Positions 1 through 5,904 of a DNA stretch of 8,582 nucleotides are shown here, one piece after another. Every line of letters begins with the position of its first letter. The first letter of the stretch is position 1. This stretch comes from Rhodospirillales bacterium (GTDB lineage: Bacteria; Pseudomonadota; Alphaproteobacteria; Acetobacterales; Acetobacteraceae): contig CAHJXG010000205.1 of NCBI GenBank assembly GCA_903644035.1, positions 1 to 8,582 of the forward strand. Direction: 5' to 3'. The translations under genes were made by a program, and so were the position numbers. The notes under the pieces were generated by a model. That model made no database searches and was not told the origin of the DNA. It worked only from the letters and a program-made list of their open reading frames with translations.

Positions 1-1
1 C

Positions 2-139
2 TCAGCCGCCCTGGGGAGCCTCGCCTACGTCGCGACGCTCGGCGCGCTGTGGGCCGCGCAGGGCCGGCCCGAGGGCGCCGAGGCCGACATGCTTGGCACG
101 TTGGGCCGGCTGGCCCGGCGCAAGTTGGCGCCCGGCTAG
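2..139 (+). CDS. C-terminal fragment of a membrane protein, possibly a polysaccharide flippase/export protein
   Basis: Only the last 45 codons are in the window; the gene enters from the left edge and ends with TAG at 137-139. The visible part begins with a hydrophobic stretch of about 18 residues (SAALGSLAYVATLGALW), which reads as a final transmembrane helix. A short charged cytoplasmic-type tail with an RRK cluster (LARRKLAPG) follows. The frame keeps strong G/C third positions. The glycosyltransferase gene begins 4 bases after the stop, so the two are probably co-transcribed. A Wzx-type flippase or another exopolysaccharide membrane protein would fit that neighbour, but this rests on context. 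The fragment is too short to recognise a family. Confidence 0.55.
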   Translation, partial: SAALGSLAYVATLGALWAAQGRPEGAEADMLGTLGRLARRKLAPG

Positions 140-143
140 GCCC

Positions 144-1442
144 ATGCTGGACCGTCTCCGCCGCCTGCCGGCCAAGGCCGCGACCCATCTGCGTCTGCTC
201 CGCGACGACCCGGAGGCGTTCGGCCGCAACCTGCTGCAAGTCACCGATCCCGCCGTGTTCGAGGAGCGGCTGATTGACGTGCTGCATCAGCCGCCGCTGC
301 ATGTGCGGGTGGAACCCGGCCCGGCCCCGGCGCTGAACGTGCTGCAGCCGGTCCTCGCACCCCACGCCATGACCGGCGGACCCAACACCATCGTGCTGCT
401 GGCGGCGCTCACGGCGGAGGCGGGCATCCCGGTGCGGATCGTGACCAACCAGGCCGGATACCGGACCGATCCGGCATGGTTCGCAAGCCATGTGGCGAGC
501 CTGCTCGGCCGGGCGCCGCCGCCGGGGCTGCAGGTCGCCGCGGCCTCGGACCCGGCCGCCCCCGCGGCGGTGGGCGCGGACGACCTCTGGCTCGCCACCC
601 ACTGGACGACGGCCCAGGGCGTCCGCCCCGTGCTGCCCCGGATGCGGCGGCCCTGGTTCCTCTACCTGGTCCAGGATTTCGAGCCGGGCTTCTACGCCTG
701 GTCCAGCAACTACGCCCTGGCGCTCGAAACCTACGCGATGCCGCATTGCGCCATCATCAACGAGGCGTTCCTGGCCGAGCACCTGCGGCGGCAGGCGCCG
801 GGCTGCTACGCCGACCCGGCGTTTCTCGACGCGCGATGCACGGTGTTCGAGCCTGCGGTGGACCGCCGCGTGTTCCATCCGCCCGACGCCGGCCCGTCCG
901 GGCGGCCGCGCCGGCTGCTGTTCTATGCCCGGCCGACCAACGCCCGCAACATGATGGGCCTGGGGCTGCAGGCGCTGCGGGCGGCGGTCGAGCAGGGCGT
1001 GTTCCCCGGCGCGTGGGAGTTCGTCAGCATCGGCGGGCGCGGCAGCCTGCCGAGCATCACGCTCGGCGGCGGGCAGGCGCTGCGCCCGGCCCCTTGGGCC
1101 AGCTACGCCGGCTATGCCGACAGCCTGCGCCAGGCCGACATCCTGCTCTGCCCCATGCTGTCCCCGCACACCAGCTATCCCGTGCTGGAGATGGCGGCCT
1201 GCGGCGGCGCCGCGGTGACCAACAGCTACGGGCCGAAGACCGCCCAGGCGCTCCATGCCTTGTCGCCGGACATCATCGGCGTGCCGCCCACAGTGCAGGG
1301 CTTCGTGGACGGGCTGCGCGACGCGGCGGCGCGCAACGGTGGCACACGGCGGGACCGCCTCACGCTTGCGTCCGATTGGGATGAGGTGCTGCGGCCGGTC
1401 GCCGCCTGGGCCGCCTTGGCGGTGCGGGAGCCCGCTCCATGA
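144..1442 (+). CDS. WsaF-like glycosyltransferase (GT4-type), probable surface-polysaccharide glycosyltransferase
   Basis: A 432-residue predicted cytoplasmic enzyme with no signal peptide or membrane helix. The recognisable signature is YLVQDFEPGFYAWSSNYALA at about residues 174-193, followed by an E-T-Y. This is the characteristic block of the WsaF rhamnosyltransferase family, whose named member acts in S-layer glycan assembly using dTDP-rhamnose. The N-terminal half carries a TGGPNTIVLL loop (about residues 77-86). The C-terminal Rossmann domain starts near residue 256 (RRLLFYARPTNARN). It contains the GT4-like nucleotide-sugar segment PVLEMAACGGAAVTNSYG, with Glu349 where GT4 enzymes keep a conserved glutamate. 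The ATG at 144 is preferred because it lies 4 bases after the upstream stop. An in-frame TTG at 93 would overlap the previous gene by 47 bases and has no advantage. The Shine-Dalgarno is weak, so translation may be coupled. Family assignment is fairly sure. Donor sugar and acceptor are not readable, and rhamnose is only a family precedent. Confidence 0.85.
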   Translation: MLDRLRRLPAKAATHLRLLRDDPEAFGRNLLQVTDPAVFEERLIDVLHQPPLHVRVEPGPAPALNVLQPVLAPHAMTGGPNTIVLLAALTAEAGIPVRIVTNQAGYRTDPAWFASHVASLLGRAPPPGLQVAAASDPAAPAAVGADDLWLATHWTTAQGVRPVLPRMRRPWFLYLVQDFEPGFYAWSSNYALALETYAMPHCAIINEAFLAEHLRRQAPGCYADPAFLDARCTVFEPAVDRRVFHPPDAGPSGRPRRLLFYARPTNARNMMGLGLQALRAAVEQGVFPGAWEFVSIGGRGSLPSITLGGGQALRPAPWASYAGYADSLRQADILLCPMLSPHTSYPVLEMAACGGAAVTNSYGPKTAQALHALSPDIIGVPPTVQGFVDGLRDAAARNGGTRRDRLTLASDWDEVLRPVAAWAALAVREPAP

Positions 1443-1448
1443 CCCGGT

Positions 1449-1463
1449 GGGACGGGCAGTCCC
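1449..1463 (+). terminator. Weak stem-loop just after the glycosyltransferase gene
   Basis: Seven bases (1443-1448 and the flanking base) after the glycosyltransferase stop, GGGAC (1449-1453) and GTCCC (1459-1463) form a 5-bp perfect inverted repeat with a GGGCA loop. No run of T follows, so it is not a canonical intrinsic terminator. It may only stabilise the transcript end. Confidence 0.2.
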
Positions 1464-1576
1464 GATCTGTGGCGCGTCGCACCCGAGCGCCTGTCGGCCC
1501 CATGCCCGGGATCATTGCCGACAAGAATCAACCTTTGATTTCGCTACCCAACCTGGCCAACGGCAGAAGGTACGGA

Positions 1577-1600
1577 TATGCGGTTTGCTTTATGCGGTTT
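1577..1600. repeat. 10-bp direct repeat TATGCGGTTT x2, 14-bp period
   Basis: TATGCGGTTT occurs at 1577-1586 and again at 1591-1600 with a 4-base spacer (GCTT), giving a 14-bp period. It lies in the AT-richer island about 80-105 bases before the EAL start codon. Tandem half-sites with this kind of spacing are typical of activator-binding sites such as response regulators. Which protein binds, if any, is unknown. Confidence 0.5.
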
Positions 1601-1612
1601 AGCACATATCTA
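1584..1612 (+). promoter_or_regulatory. Possible sigma70-like promoter for the EAL gene
   Basis: TTTGCT (1584-1589) and TATCTA (1607-1612) are 17 bases apart, the usual -35/-10 spacing. Each hexamer matches only about 3 of 6 consensus positions. The main support is that this is the only AT-rich stretch between two genes. The candidate -35 overlaps the first direct-repeat copy and the second copy lies in the spacer, an arrangement that would let a bound regulator affect RNA polymerase. Low confidence. Confidence 0.25.
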
Positions 1613-1666
1613 GAACATAACGACCAACGGCAGCGCATGGAGCCGCATCCAGCGTTTCCTGCAGAC

Positions 1667-1674
1667 GGTAGGGA
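1667..1674 (+). promoter_or_regulatory. Ribosome binding site that decides the EAL start
   Basis: GGTAGGGA ends 6 bases before the ATG at 1681 but only 3 bases before the alternative GTG at 1678. The spacing favours ATG 1681 as the start of the EAL protein. Confidence 0.5.
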
Positions 1675-1680
1675 TCAGTG

Positions 1681-2646
1681 ATGGCGAACGGGTCAAGCCT
1701 CAGCCTCAACGTCCTGCGCCCCGGAGAGGGCGATGAAGGGCAGGCCATCGCGGAGGGGGCCGCTTCGCGCGCCGGGGAGGACGCGTCGGTCGGCCTGTTG
1801 CCGGCGTCCGAGGACCGTGGCTCGACCAACCGCCGGGAGCTGGAGCGCGACCTGCGGGAGGCGCTGGATGCCGGGCAGCTTCATCTGCACTGGCAGCCCA
1901 TCGTCAACTGCCTGACCGGCGTGCTGCAGCGGTTCGAGGCGCTGGTGCGGTGGAACCGCCCGGGCTGCGGCAAGGTGTCGCCTGGCACCTTCGTGCCGAT
2001 TGCGGAGGCGCTGGGCCTGTATAAGCAGCTTGACAGCTGGGTGCTCCGCGCCGCCTGCGCCGAGGCGCTGCGCTGGCCGCAGCCGTATCGGGCCGCGGTC
2101 AACGTGTCGGCCTACTGGTTCGAGGGCGAGGACCTGTCGCACGTCGTGGAGGCCGCGCTGGAAGAGACCGGCCTCAACCCCAGCCGTCTGGAGATCGAGG
2201 TCACGGAGCGCGTGTTCATCGACAACGCCGGCAACGCGCAGCGGGAGCTTGCGCAGCTCAAGGCGCTGGGCGTCGGCCTGTCGCTGGACGACTTCGGCAC
2301 CGGCTACTCGTCGTTGAGCTATCTCCGGACCATCCCGTTCGACAAGCTGAAGCTCGACCGCCTGTTCATCGAGAACCTGGGCACCTGCCGGCGCACCGAG
2401 GTCATCACCCGCGCCGTGCTGCAGCTGGGCGCCGGGCTGGACATGGCGGTCTGCGCCGAGGGCGTCGTCCATCAGTCGCAGCTTGAGATCCTGCAGGCCT
2501 ATTGCTGCGACGAGGTCCAGGGTTACCTGATCGGGCGGCCCGGGCTGCTCACGCCCGAACGGCTCGCCCTGCATAGCCGGCTGGATCGAAGCTCGCTGTT
2601 CATGGGACCTGAACTGCTGGAGGCTGAGGCGCGGAGCCTGGCGTGA
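1681..2646 (+). CDS. Standalone EAL-domain cyclic-di-GMP phosphodiesterase
   Basis: A 321-residue soluble protein that should hydrolyse cyclic-di-GMP to pGpG in the cytoplasm. The first ~50 residues are low-complexity with no recognisable sensor. The EAL domain runs from about residue 52 to 300. Active-site elements visible in order: EAL inside RFEALVRW (Glu86), the metal-binding Asn in AVNVSA, EVTER (ExTE), loop-6 DDFGTGYSSL, the lysine in FDKLKLDRLF, AEGV, and the Gln in EVQGYLIGRP. All residues usually needed for catalysis appear present. One departure is AEGVV where most active members have AEGVE: the first Glu is kept and the second is Val. There is no GGDEF, PAS, REC or membrane segment, so any input must come through the N-terminal tail, a partner or transcription. 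It stands alone between a polysaccharide glycosyltransferase gene and a transporter operon. Control of exopolysaccharide through c-di-GMP is a plausible but unproven link. ATG 1681 is chosen over the adjacent GTG 1678 by ribosome-binding-site spacing. Confidence 0.9.
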   Translation: MANGSSLSLNVLRPGEGDEGQAIAEGAASRAGEDASVGLLPASEDRGSTNRRELERDLREALDAGQLHLHWQPIVNCLTGVLQRFEALVRWNRPGCGKVSPGTFVPIAEALGLYKQLDSWVLRAACAEALRWPQPYRAAVNVSAYWFEGEDLSHVVEAALEETGLNPSRLEIEVTERVFIDNAGNAQRELAQLKALGVGLSLDDFGTGYSSLSYLRTIPFDKLKLDRLFIENLGTCRRTEVITRAVLQLGAGLDMAVCAEGVVHQSQLEILQAYCCDEVQGYLIGRPGLLTPERLALHSRLDRSSLFMGPELLEAEARSLA

Positions 2647-2653
2647 CGATGCC

Positions 2654-2680
2654 CATGGCGCCATGACGGCGCCGCGGCGC
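2654..2680. repeat. Two 12-bp perfect palindromes between the EAL gene and the transporter operon
   Basis: CATGGCGCCATG at 2654-2665 and GCGCCGCGGCGC at 2669-2680 are each perfectly self-complementary, separated by 3 bases, and start 8 bases after the EAL stop codon. They could be an operator for the transporter operon or part of a transcript-end structure for the EAL gene. There is no T-tract, so an intrinsic terminator is doubtful. In GC-rich DNA, short GC palindromes arise easily by chance. Confidence 0.35.
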
Positions 2681-2780
2681 TGGCGCAGGGAACGATGCCA
2701 TGGCAATGTCGGTGGAAACCAGCGCTGTCGGCCCGCCCGACGCGCCCGTGCCACTTGCATCGCTGTCCCATGGCCGCGAG

Positions 2781-2785
2781 GGAGA
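2781..2785 (+). promoter_or_regulatory. Ribosome binding site that decides the solute-binding protein start
   Basis: GGAGA sits 7 bases before the ATG at 2793. That start also places a classic signal peptide at the very N-terminus. The in-frame ATG at 2700 has a weaker AGGGA about 8 bases upstream and would add 31 non-hydrophobic residues before the signal peptide. Confidence 0.65.
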
Positions 2786-2792
2786 ACGCAGA

Positions 2793-4052
2793 ATGAGGAT
2801 GACCAAAGCCGCCTGGGTCCTGTCCGGCGCGGCGCTCGTCATGGCGGCCCCGGCCCTCGCCGCCGACGCGACGCTCACCATCGAGAGCTGGCGCAACGAC
2901 GACCTGCCGACCTGGCAGGAGAAGATCATCCCGGCCTTCGAGAAGGGCCACCCCGGCATCAAGCTCAACTTCCAGCCGACGGCGCCCAAGGAGTACAACG
3001 CCGCGCTGAACTCCAAGCTCGACGCCGGCACCGCGGGCGACATCATCGCCTGCCGCCCGTTCGACGCCTCGCTGGAGCTGTTCAAGAAGGGCCAACTGAC
3101 CAGCGTGAACGCGGTTCCCGGCATGGACCACTTCACCGCGGTCGCCCGGGCCGGATGGTCCACCGACGACGGCCAGACCGCCTACTGCGTGCCGGCCGCG
3201 GCCGTGCTGCACGGCTTCATCTACAACCAGGACGCCTTCGCCAAGGCCGGCATCCAGCAGCCGCCCAAGACGTCCGACGAGTTCTTCGGCGACCTCGAGA
3301 AGCTCAAGAAGGACGGCACCTACGTGCCGCTCGCCATGGGCACCCCCGACCAGTGGGAGGCAGCGACGATGGGATACCAGAACATCGGCCCCAACCACTG
3401 GCATGGCGAGGACGGCCGCAAGGCGCTGATCGCGGGCCAGTCCAAGCTGACTGACCCGGCCTGGGTCGCGCCGTTCCGGGAGCTTGCCAAGTGGGGTCCG
3501 TACCTCGGCGACGGCTACCAGGCGCAGTCCTACCCCGACAGCCAGAACCTGTTCACCCTGGGCCGCGCCGCCATTTACCCGGCCGGCTCCTGGGAGATCG
3601 CGCAGTTCGCGGCCCAGGCGCAGTTCAAGCTCGGCGTGTTCCCGCCGCCGGTGCCGAAGGCGGGCGACCCCTGCTACGTGTCCGACCACCCCGACATCGC
3701 CTTCGGCATGAACGCCAAGACCAAGAACGCCGAGGCCGCCAAGACCTTCCTCGCGTGGGTGGCGTCGCCGGACTTCGCCCGCGTGTATTCAGACTCGCTG
3801 CCGGGCTTCTACTCCATGCAGACGCAGTCGGCGCCGGTGACGGACCCGCTGGCGCAGCAGTTCCTGGCGTTCCGCACGGCGTGCAAATCGACCATGCGCT
3901 CCACCTACCAGATGCTCTCGCGCGGCACGCCGAACCTTGAGAACGAGGTCTGGGTCGCGTCGGCCAACGTGATCAACGGCACCGAGACGCCGGAGCAGGC
4001 GGCGCAGAAGCTGCAGAAGGGCCTCGACAGCTGGTATAAGCCGGCGAAGTAG
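2793..4052 (+). CDS. Sugar-type ABC transporter substrate-binding protein (family 1 / CUT1)
   Basis: A 419-residue periplasmic protein that should capture a carbohydrate-like solute and deliver it to the two downstream permeases. Residues 1-23 form a Sec signal peptide: MRMTK n-region, a hydrophobic core, and ALA-ADA as the cleavage zone. There is no lipobox cysteine, so it is soluble rather than a lipoprotein. The mature part reads as a family 1 extracellular solute-binding protein: an ATLTIESWRNDD first strand, AFEKGHPGIKLNF, a GDIIACRPFD segment, a hinge region with YNQDAFAKAGIQQPPKTSDEF, and GRAAIYPAGSWEI near residue 260. The length is normal for the family. Four cysteines (about 87, 132, 294 and 364) are in the exported part and might form disulfides. 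It heads a run of five same-strand genes with small gaps or overlaps, as is usual for such operons. Substrate class (sugar, oligosaccharide, polyol or glycoside) follows from the family; the exact ligand cannot be told. Confidence 0.92.
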   Translation: MRMTKAAWVLSGAALVMAAPALAADATLTIESWRNDDLPTWQEKIIPAFEKGHPGIKLNFQPTAPKEYNAALNSKLDAGTAGDIIACRPFDASLELFKKGQLTSVNAVPGMDHFTAVARAGWSTDDGQTAYCVPAAAVLHGFIYNQDAFAKAGIQQPPKTSDEFFGDLEKLKKDGTYVPLAMGTPDQWEAATMGYQNIGPNHWHGEDGRKALIAGQSKLTDPAWVAPFRELAKWGPYLGDGYQAQSYPDSQNLFTLGRAAIYPAGSWEIAQFAAQAQFKLGVFPPPVPKAGDPCYVSDHPDIAFGMNAKTKNAEAAKTFLAWVASPDFARVYSDSLPGFYSMQTQSAPVTDPLAQQFLAFRTACKSTMRSTYQMLSRGTPNLENEVWVASANVINGTETPEQAAQKLQKGLDSWYKPAK

Positions 4053-4070
4053 CCGCCCCGGCACGGGCGG
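4053..4070 (+). promoter_or_regulatory. Intercistronic GC hairpin after the solute-binding protein gene
   Basis: CCGCCC (4053-4058) pairs with GGGCGG (4065-4070) around a six-base loop, starting directly after the stop codon. It lies in the 26-base gap before the first permease. The 3' arm adjoins the only purine-rich run (GGGG, 4069-4072) that could serve as ribosome binding site for the GTG start at 4079. Such hairpins behind binding-protein genes are known in other ABC operons (malE-malF type) to raise binding-protein mRNA over permease mRNA. Here that role is inferred. Confidence 0.4.
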
Positions 4071-4078
4071 GGCCTGCC

Positions 4079-5056
4079 GTGGATCAGATCGACAAGCTCG
4101 CGGCCGATGTGCCGCTGCTGCCGGCGGCGACGCGGGACGCCGCCCCGGCCCGAACCCGGCGCTGGCACATCGCCGTGTTCCTGGCGCCGGCCCTGCTGGT
4201 CTACACCGCGCTCATGATCGTGCCGCTCGCCGACACGCTGCGGCTCTCCCTGTTCCGCAGCGTCGAGCACGCGCCGGTCTTCGTGGGCCTCGACAACTTC
4301 CGCGTGCTGCTGACCGACCCCCGCTGGTCCCTGCATTTCTGGGCGGCGTTCCGCCACAACCTTTATTTCTTCGCCTTCCACATCCTGCTGCAGAACCCGG
4401 TCGGCATCGCGCTCGCCGCCCTCCTGTCCCTGCCCCGGCTCCGCGGCCAGGCGTTCTACCGGACGGCGTTCTTCCTGCCGACCATGCTCTCCTTCGTGAT
4501 CGTCGGCTTCACCTGGAAGCTGATCCTCAGCCCGCTCTGGGGCGTGGCGCCGGCGCTGCTGGGCAGCGTCGGGCTGCGCGGCTGGTTCCACCCGTGGCTC
4601 GGGCAGGAGGCGACGGCGCTCACGACGCTCGCCCTGATCTCCGTCTGGCAGTATGTCGGGATTCCCATGATGCTCATCTACGCGGCGATGCTCGCGATCC
4701 CGGGCGAGCTGATCGAGGCCGCGGAGCTCGACGGGATCACCGGCTTCGCGCAGTTCCGCAAGATCAAGCTGCCGCTGATCTGGCCCACGGTCGGCATCTG
4801 CTCGATCCTGACGTTCGTCGGCAACTTCAACGCCTTCGACCTGATCTACACGATCAACGGCGCCAATGCCGGGCCGAACTTCGCGACCGACCTGCTGGGC
4901 ACGTTCCTGTTCCGCACCTTCTTCGGCAACCAGCTGCAGCTCGGCGATCCCAACATGGGCGCCACGATCGCGACCATGATGTTCCTCATCATCCTCGCCG
5001 GCGTCGCGGCCTACCTGTTCGGCATCCAGACGCGGATGCGGCGCTACGCGCTGTGA
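4079..5056 (+). CDS. Sugar ABC transporter permease, first subunit (UgpA/MalF-type)
   Basis: A 325-residue inner-membrane protein forming half of the translocation channel. After a ~30-residue cytoplasmic tail, six hydrophobic segments can be picked out near residues 31-52, 92-115, 125-147, 182-205, 236-258 and 293-315. The EAA loop that docks on the ATPase is clear: EAAELDGITGFAQFRKIKLP starting at residue 213, followed by LIWP. The segment GLDNFRVLLTDPRW after the first helix is typical of the CUT1 first-subunit permease. The start is a GTG at 4079, 26 bases after the solute-binding gene. The next ATG in frame lies inside helix 1, so GTG is preferred although its ribosome binding site is weak. 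The 3' end overlaps the second permease by four bases (GTGA). Confidence 0.93.
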   Translation: MDQIDKLAADVPLLPAATRDAAPARTRRWHIAVFLAPALLVYTALMIVPLADTLRLSLFRSVEHAPVFVGLDNFRVLLTDPRWSLHFWAAFRHNLYFFAFHILLQNPVGIALAALLSLPRLRGQAFYRTAFFLPTMLSFVIVGFTWKLILSPLWGVAPALLGSVGLRGWFHPWLGQEATALTTLALISVWQYVGIPMMLIYAAMLAIPGELIEAAELDGITGFAQFRKIKLPLIWPTVGICSILTFVGNFNAFDLIYTINGANAGPNFATDLLGTFLFRTFFGNQLQLGDPNMGATIATMMFLIILAGVAAYLFGIQTRMRRYAL

Positions 5057-5904
5057 GCCGCGCCGTGATCCCGGCTCGGACATGGCCGCTGGGCCGGGCA
5101 GGGGTGCACCTCGTCCTGATCCTCTACACGGCGCTGTGCCTCGGGCCGGTGCTGCTCGTGGTGATGAACTCCTTCAAGTCGCGGGCCGGCATCTTCGGCG
5201 CGCCCTTGAGCCTGCCCAACGCCGCGACCTTCGACCTGATCGGCTACAAGACCGTGCTGGGCCAGGGCGCCTTCCTGCGCTACTTCGGCAACAGCCTGAT
5301 CGTGACGGCCGGGTCGCTCGCGGCGGTGCTGCTGTTCGGCGCCATGGCGGCGTTCGCGCTCAGCGAATACCGGTTCCGGGCGAACCGCCTGCTCGGCCTG
5401 TTCCTGGCGCTCGGCATCATGGTGCCGATCCGGCTCGGCACGGTGGCGATCCTCAACATGATGGTGGCGGCCCGCCTCGTGAACACGCACCTGGCGCTGA
5501 TCCTGATCTACACGGCGCAGGGCCTGCCCATCGCGGTTTTCATCCTCGGCGAGTTCATGCAGGGCGTGTCGAAGGACCTGAAGGACGCCGGGCGCATCGA
5601 CGGGCTGTCGGAGTACACGATCTTCTTCCGCCTCGTCCTGCCGCTGGTGCGCCCGGCGGTCGCGACGGTCGCCGTGTTCACCATGATCCCGATCTGGAAC
5701 GACCTCTGGTTCCCGCTGATCGTGGCCCCGGGCGAGGCCACCAAGACGGTGACGCTCGGCGCCCAGGTGTTCATCGGCCAGTTCGTGACCAACTGGAACG
5801 CCGTGCTGGCGGCGCTGACGCTCGCGGTCCTGCCGGTGCTGGTGCTTTACCTGCTGTTCTCGCGGCAGCTGATCCGCGGCATCACGGCGGGAGCGGTCAA
5901 ATGA
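5053..5904 (+). CDS. Sugar ABC transporter permease, second subunit (UgpE/MalG-type)
   Basis: A 283-residue inner-membrane protein, the second half of the channel. Helix 1 lies at about residues 19-38 ([20 protein letters not shown]), followed by the [12 protein letters not shown] segment typical of MalG-like subunits. The EAA loop appears as [20 protein letters not shown] starting at residue 178; the usual E-A-A is D-A-G here, a common variation. It ends with the typical [15 protein letters not shown] tail. The start is inferred from a GTG at 5053 whose GTGA overlaps the upstream stop codon, indicating translational coupling. This gives the expected N-terminal length, while the next ATG in frame is well inside the protein (MNSF). 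The stop overlaps the ATG of the oxidoreductase gene (ATGA at 5901-5904). Confidence 0.92.
   Translation: MSRAVIPARTWPLGRAGVHLVLILYTALCLGPVLLVVMNSFKSRAGIFGAPLSLPNAATFDLIGYKTVLGQGAFLRYFGNSLIVTAGSLAAVLLFGAMAAFALSEYRFRANRLLGLFLALGIMVPIRLGTVAILNMMVAARLVNTHLALILIYTAQGLPIAVFILGEFMQGVSKDLKDAGRIDGLSEYTIFFRLVLPLVRPAVATVAVFTMIPIWNDLWFPLIVAPGEATKTVTLGAQVFIGQFVTNWNAVLAALTLAVLPVLVLYLLFSRQLIRGITAGAVK

Larger units (their letters stand above)
1443..1680. other. Intergenic region with AT-richer island, presumed promoter of the EAL gene
   Basis: This 238-base gap separates the glycosyltransferase and EAL genes. Positions about 1525-1625 are clearly richer in A/T than anything else in the window. They include an exact 10-bp direct repeat and AT-rich hexamers near 1605-1620. 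An 80-codon open frame spans the gap exactly (1439-1681), but its third positions are A or T in roughly 30 of 80 codons and it uses codons rare in the neighbouring genes. I therefore treat the gap as regulatory DNA, not coding. Confidence 0.5.
2647..2792 (+). promoter_or_regulatory. Presumed promoter region of the sugar ABC transporter operon
   Basis: This 146-base gap precedes the first gene of the transporter operon and must hold its promoter unless the EAL gene reads through. Apart from the palindromes at 2654-2680, I see no convincing -35/-10 pair. A TTGCAT hexamer near 2756 has no AT-rich partner at the right distance. ACGATGCC followed closely by CATGG occurs twice (about 2646-2658 and, one base shorter, 2692-2703). 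Confidence 0.3.

Noticed and set aside
93..143. Upstream TTG start for the glycosyltransferase
   Set aside because: It would overlap the preceding gene by 47 bases; ATG 144 just after the upstream stop is the simpler start.
1439..1681. An 80-codon + strand open frame that overlaps the glycosyltransferase stop (ATGA) and the EAL start (TGATG)
   Set aside because: The neat overlaps look like a coupled small gene. However, roughly 30 of 80 third positions are A or T, unlike the neighbours, it uses rare codons (aga, agg, cga, cta, gga), it resembles no family I know, and it covers the likely promoter and direct repeat. Conservation in relatives would reverse this.
1693..2760. Long - strand open frame (355 codons) opposite the EAL gene
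   Set aside because: Antisense shadow; the EAL motifs on the + strand are complete.
2523..3689. Long - strand open frame (388 codons) opposite the solute-binding protein
   Set aside because: Low-complexity antisense translation with no recognisable domain; the opposite strand encodes a clear binding protein with signal peptide.
3905..5083. Long - strand open frame (392 codons) opposite the first permease
   Set aside because: Composition is dominated by E, R, G, D, Q and H, the usual antisense shadow of a GC-rich coding strand. The + strand permease is unmistakable.
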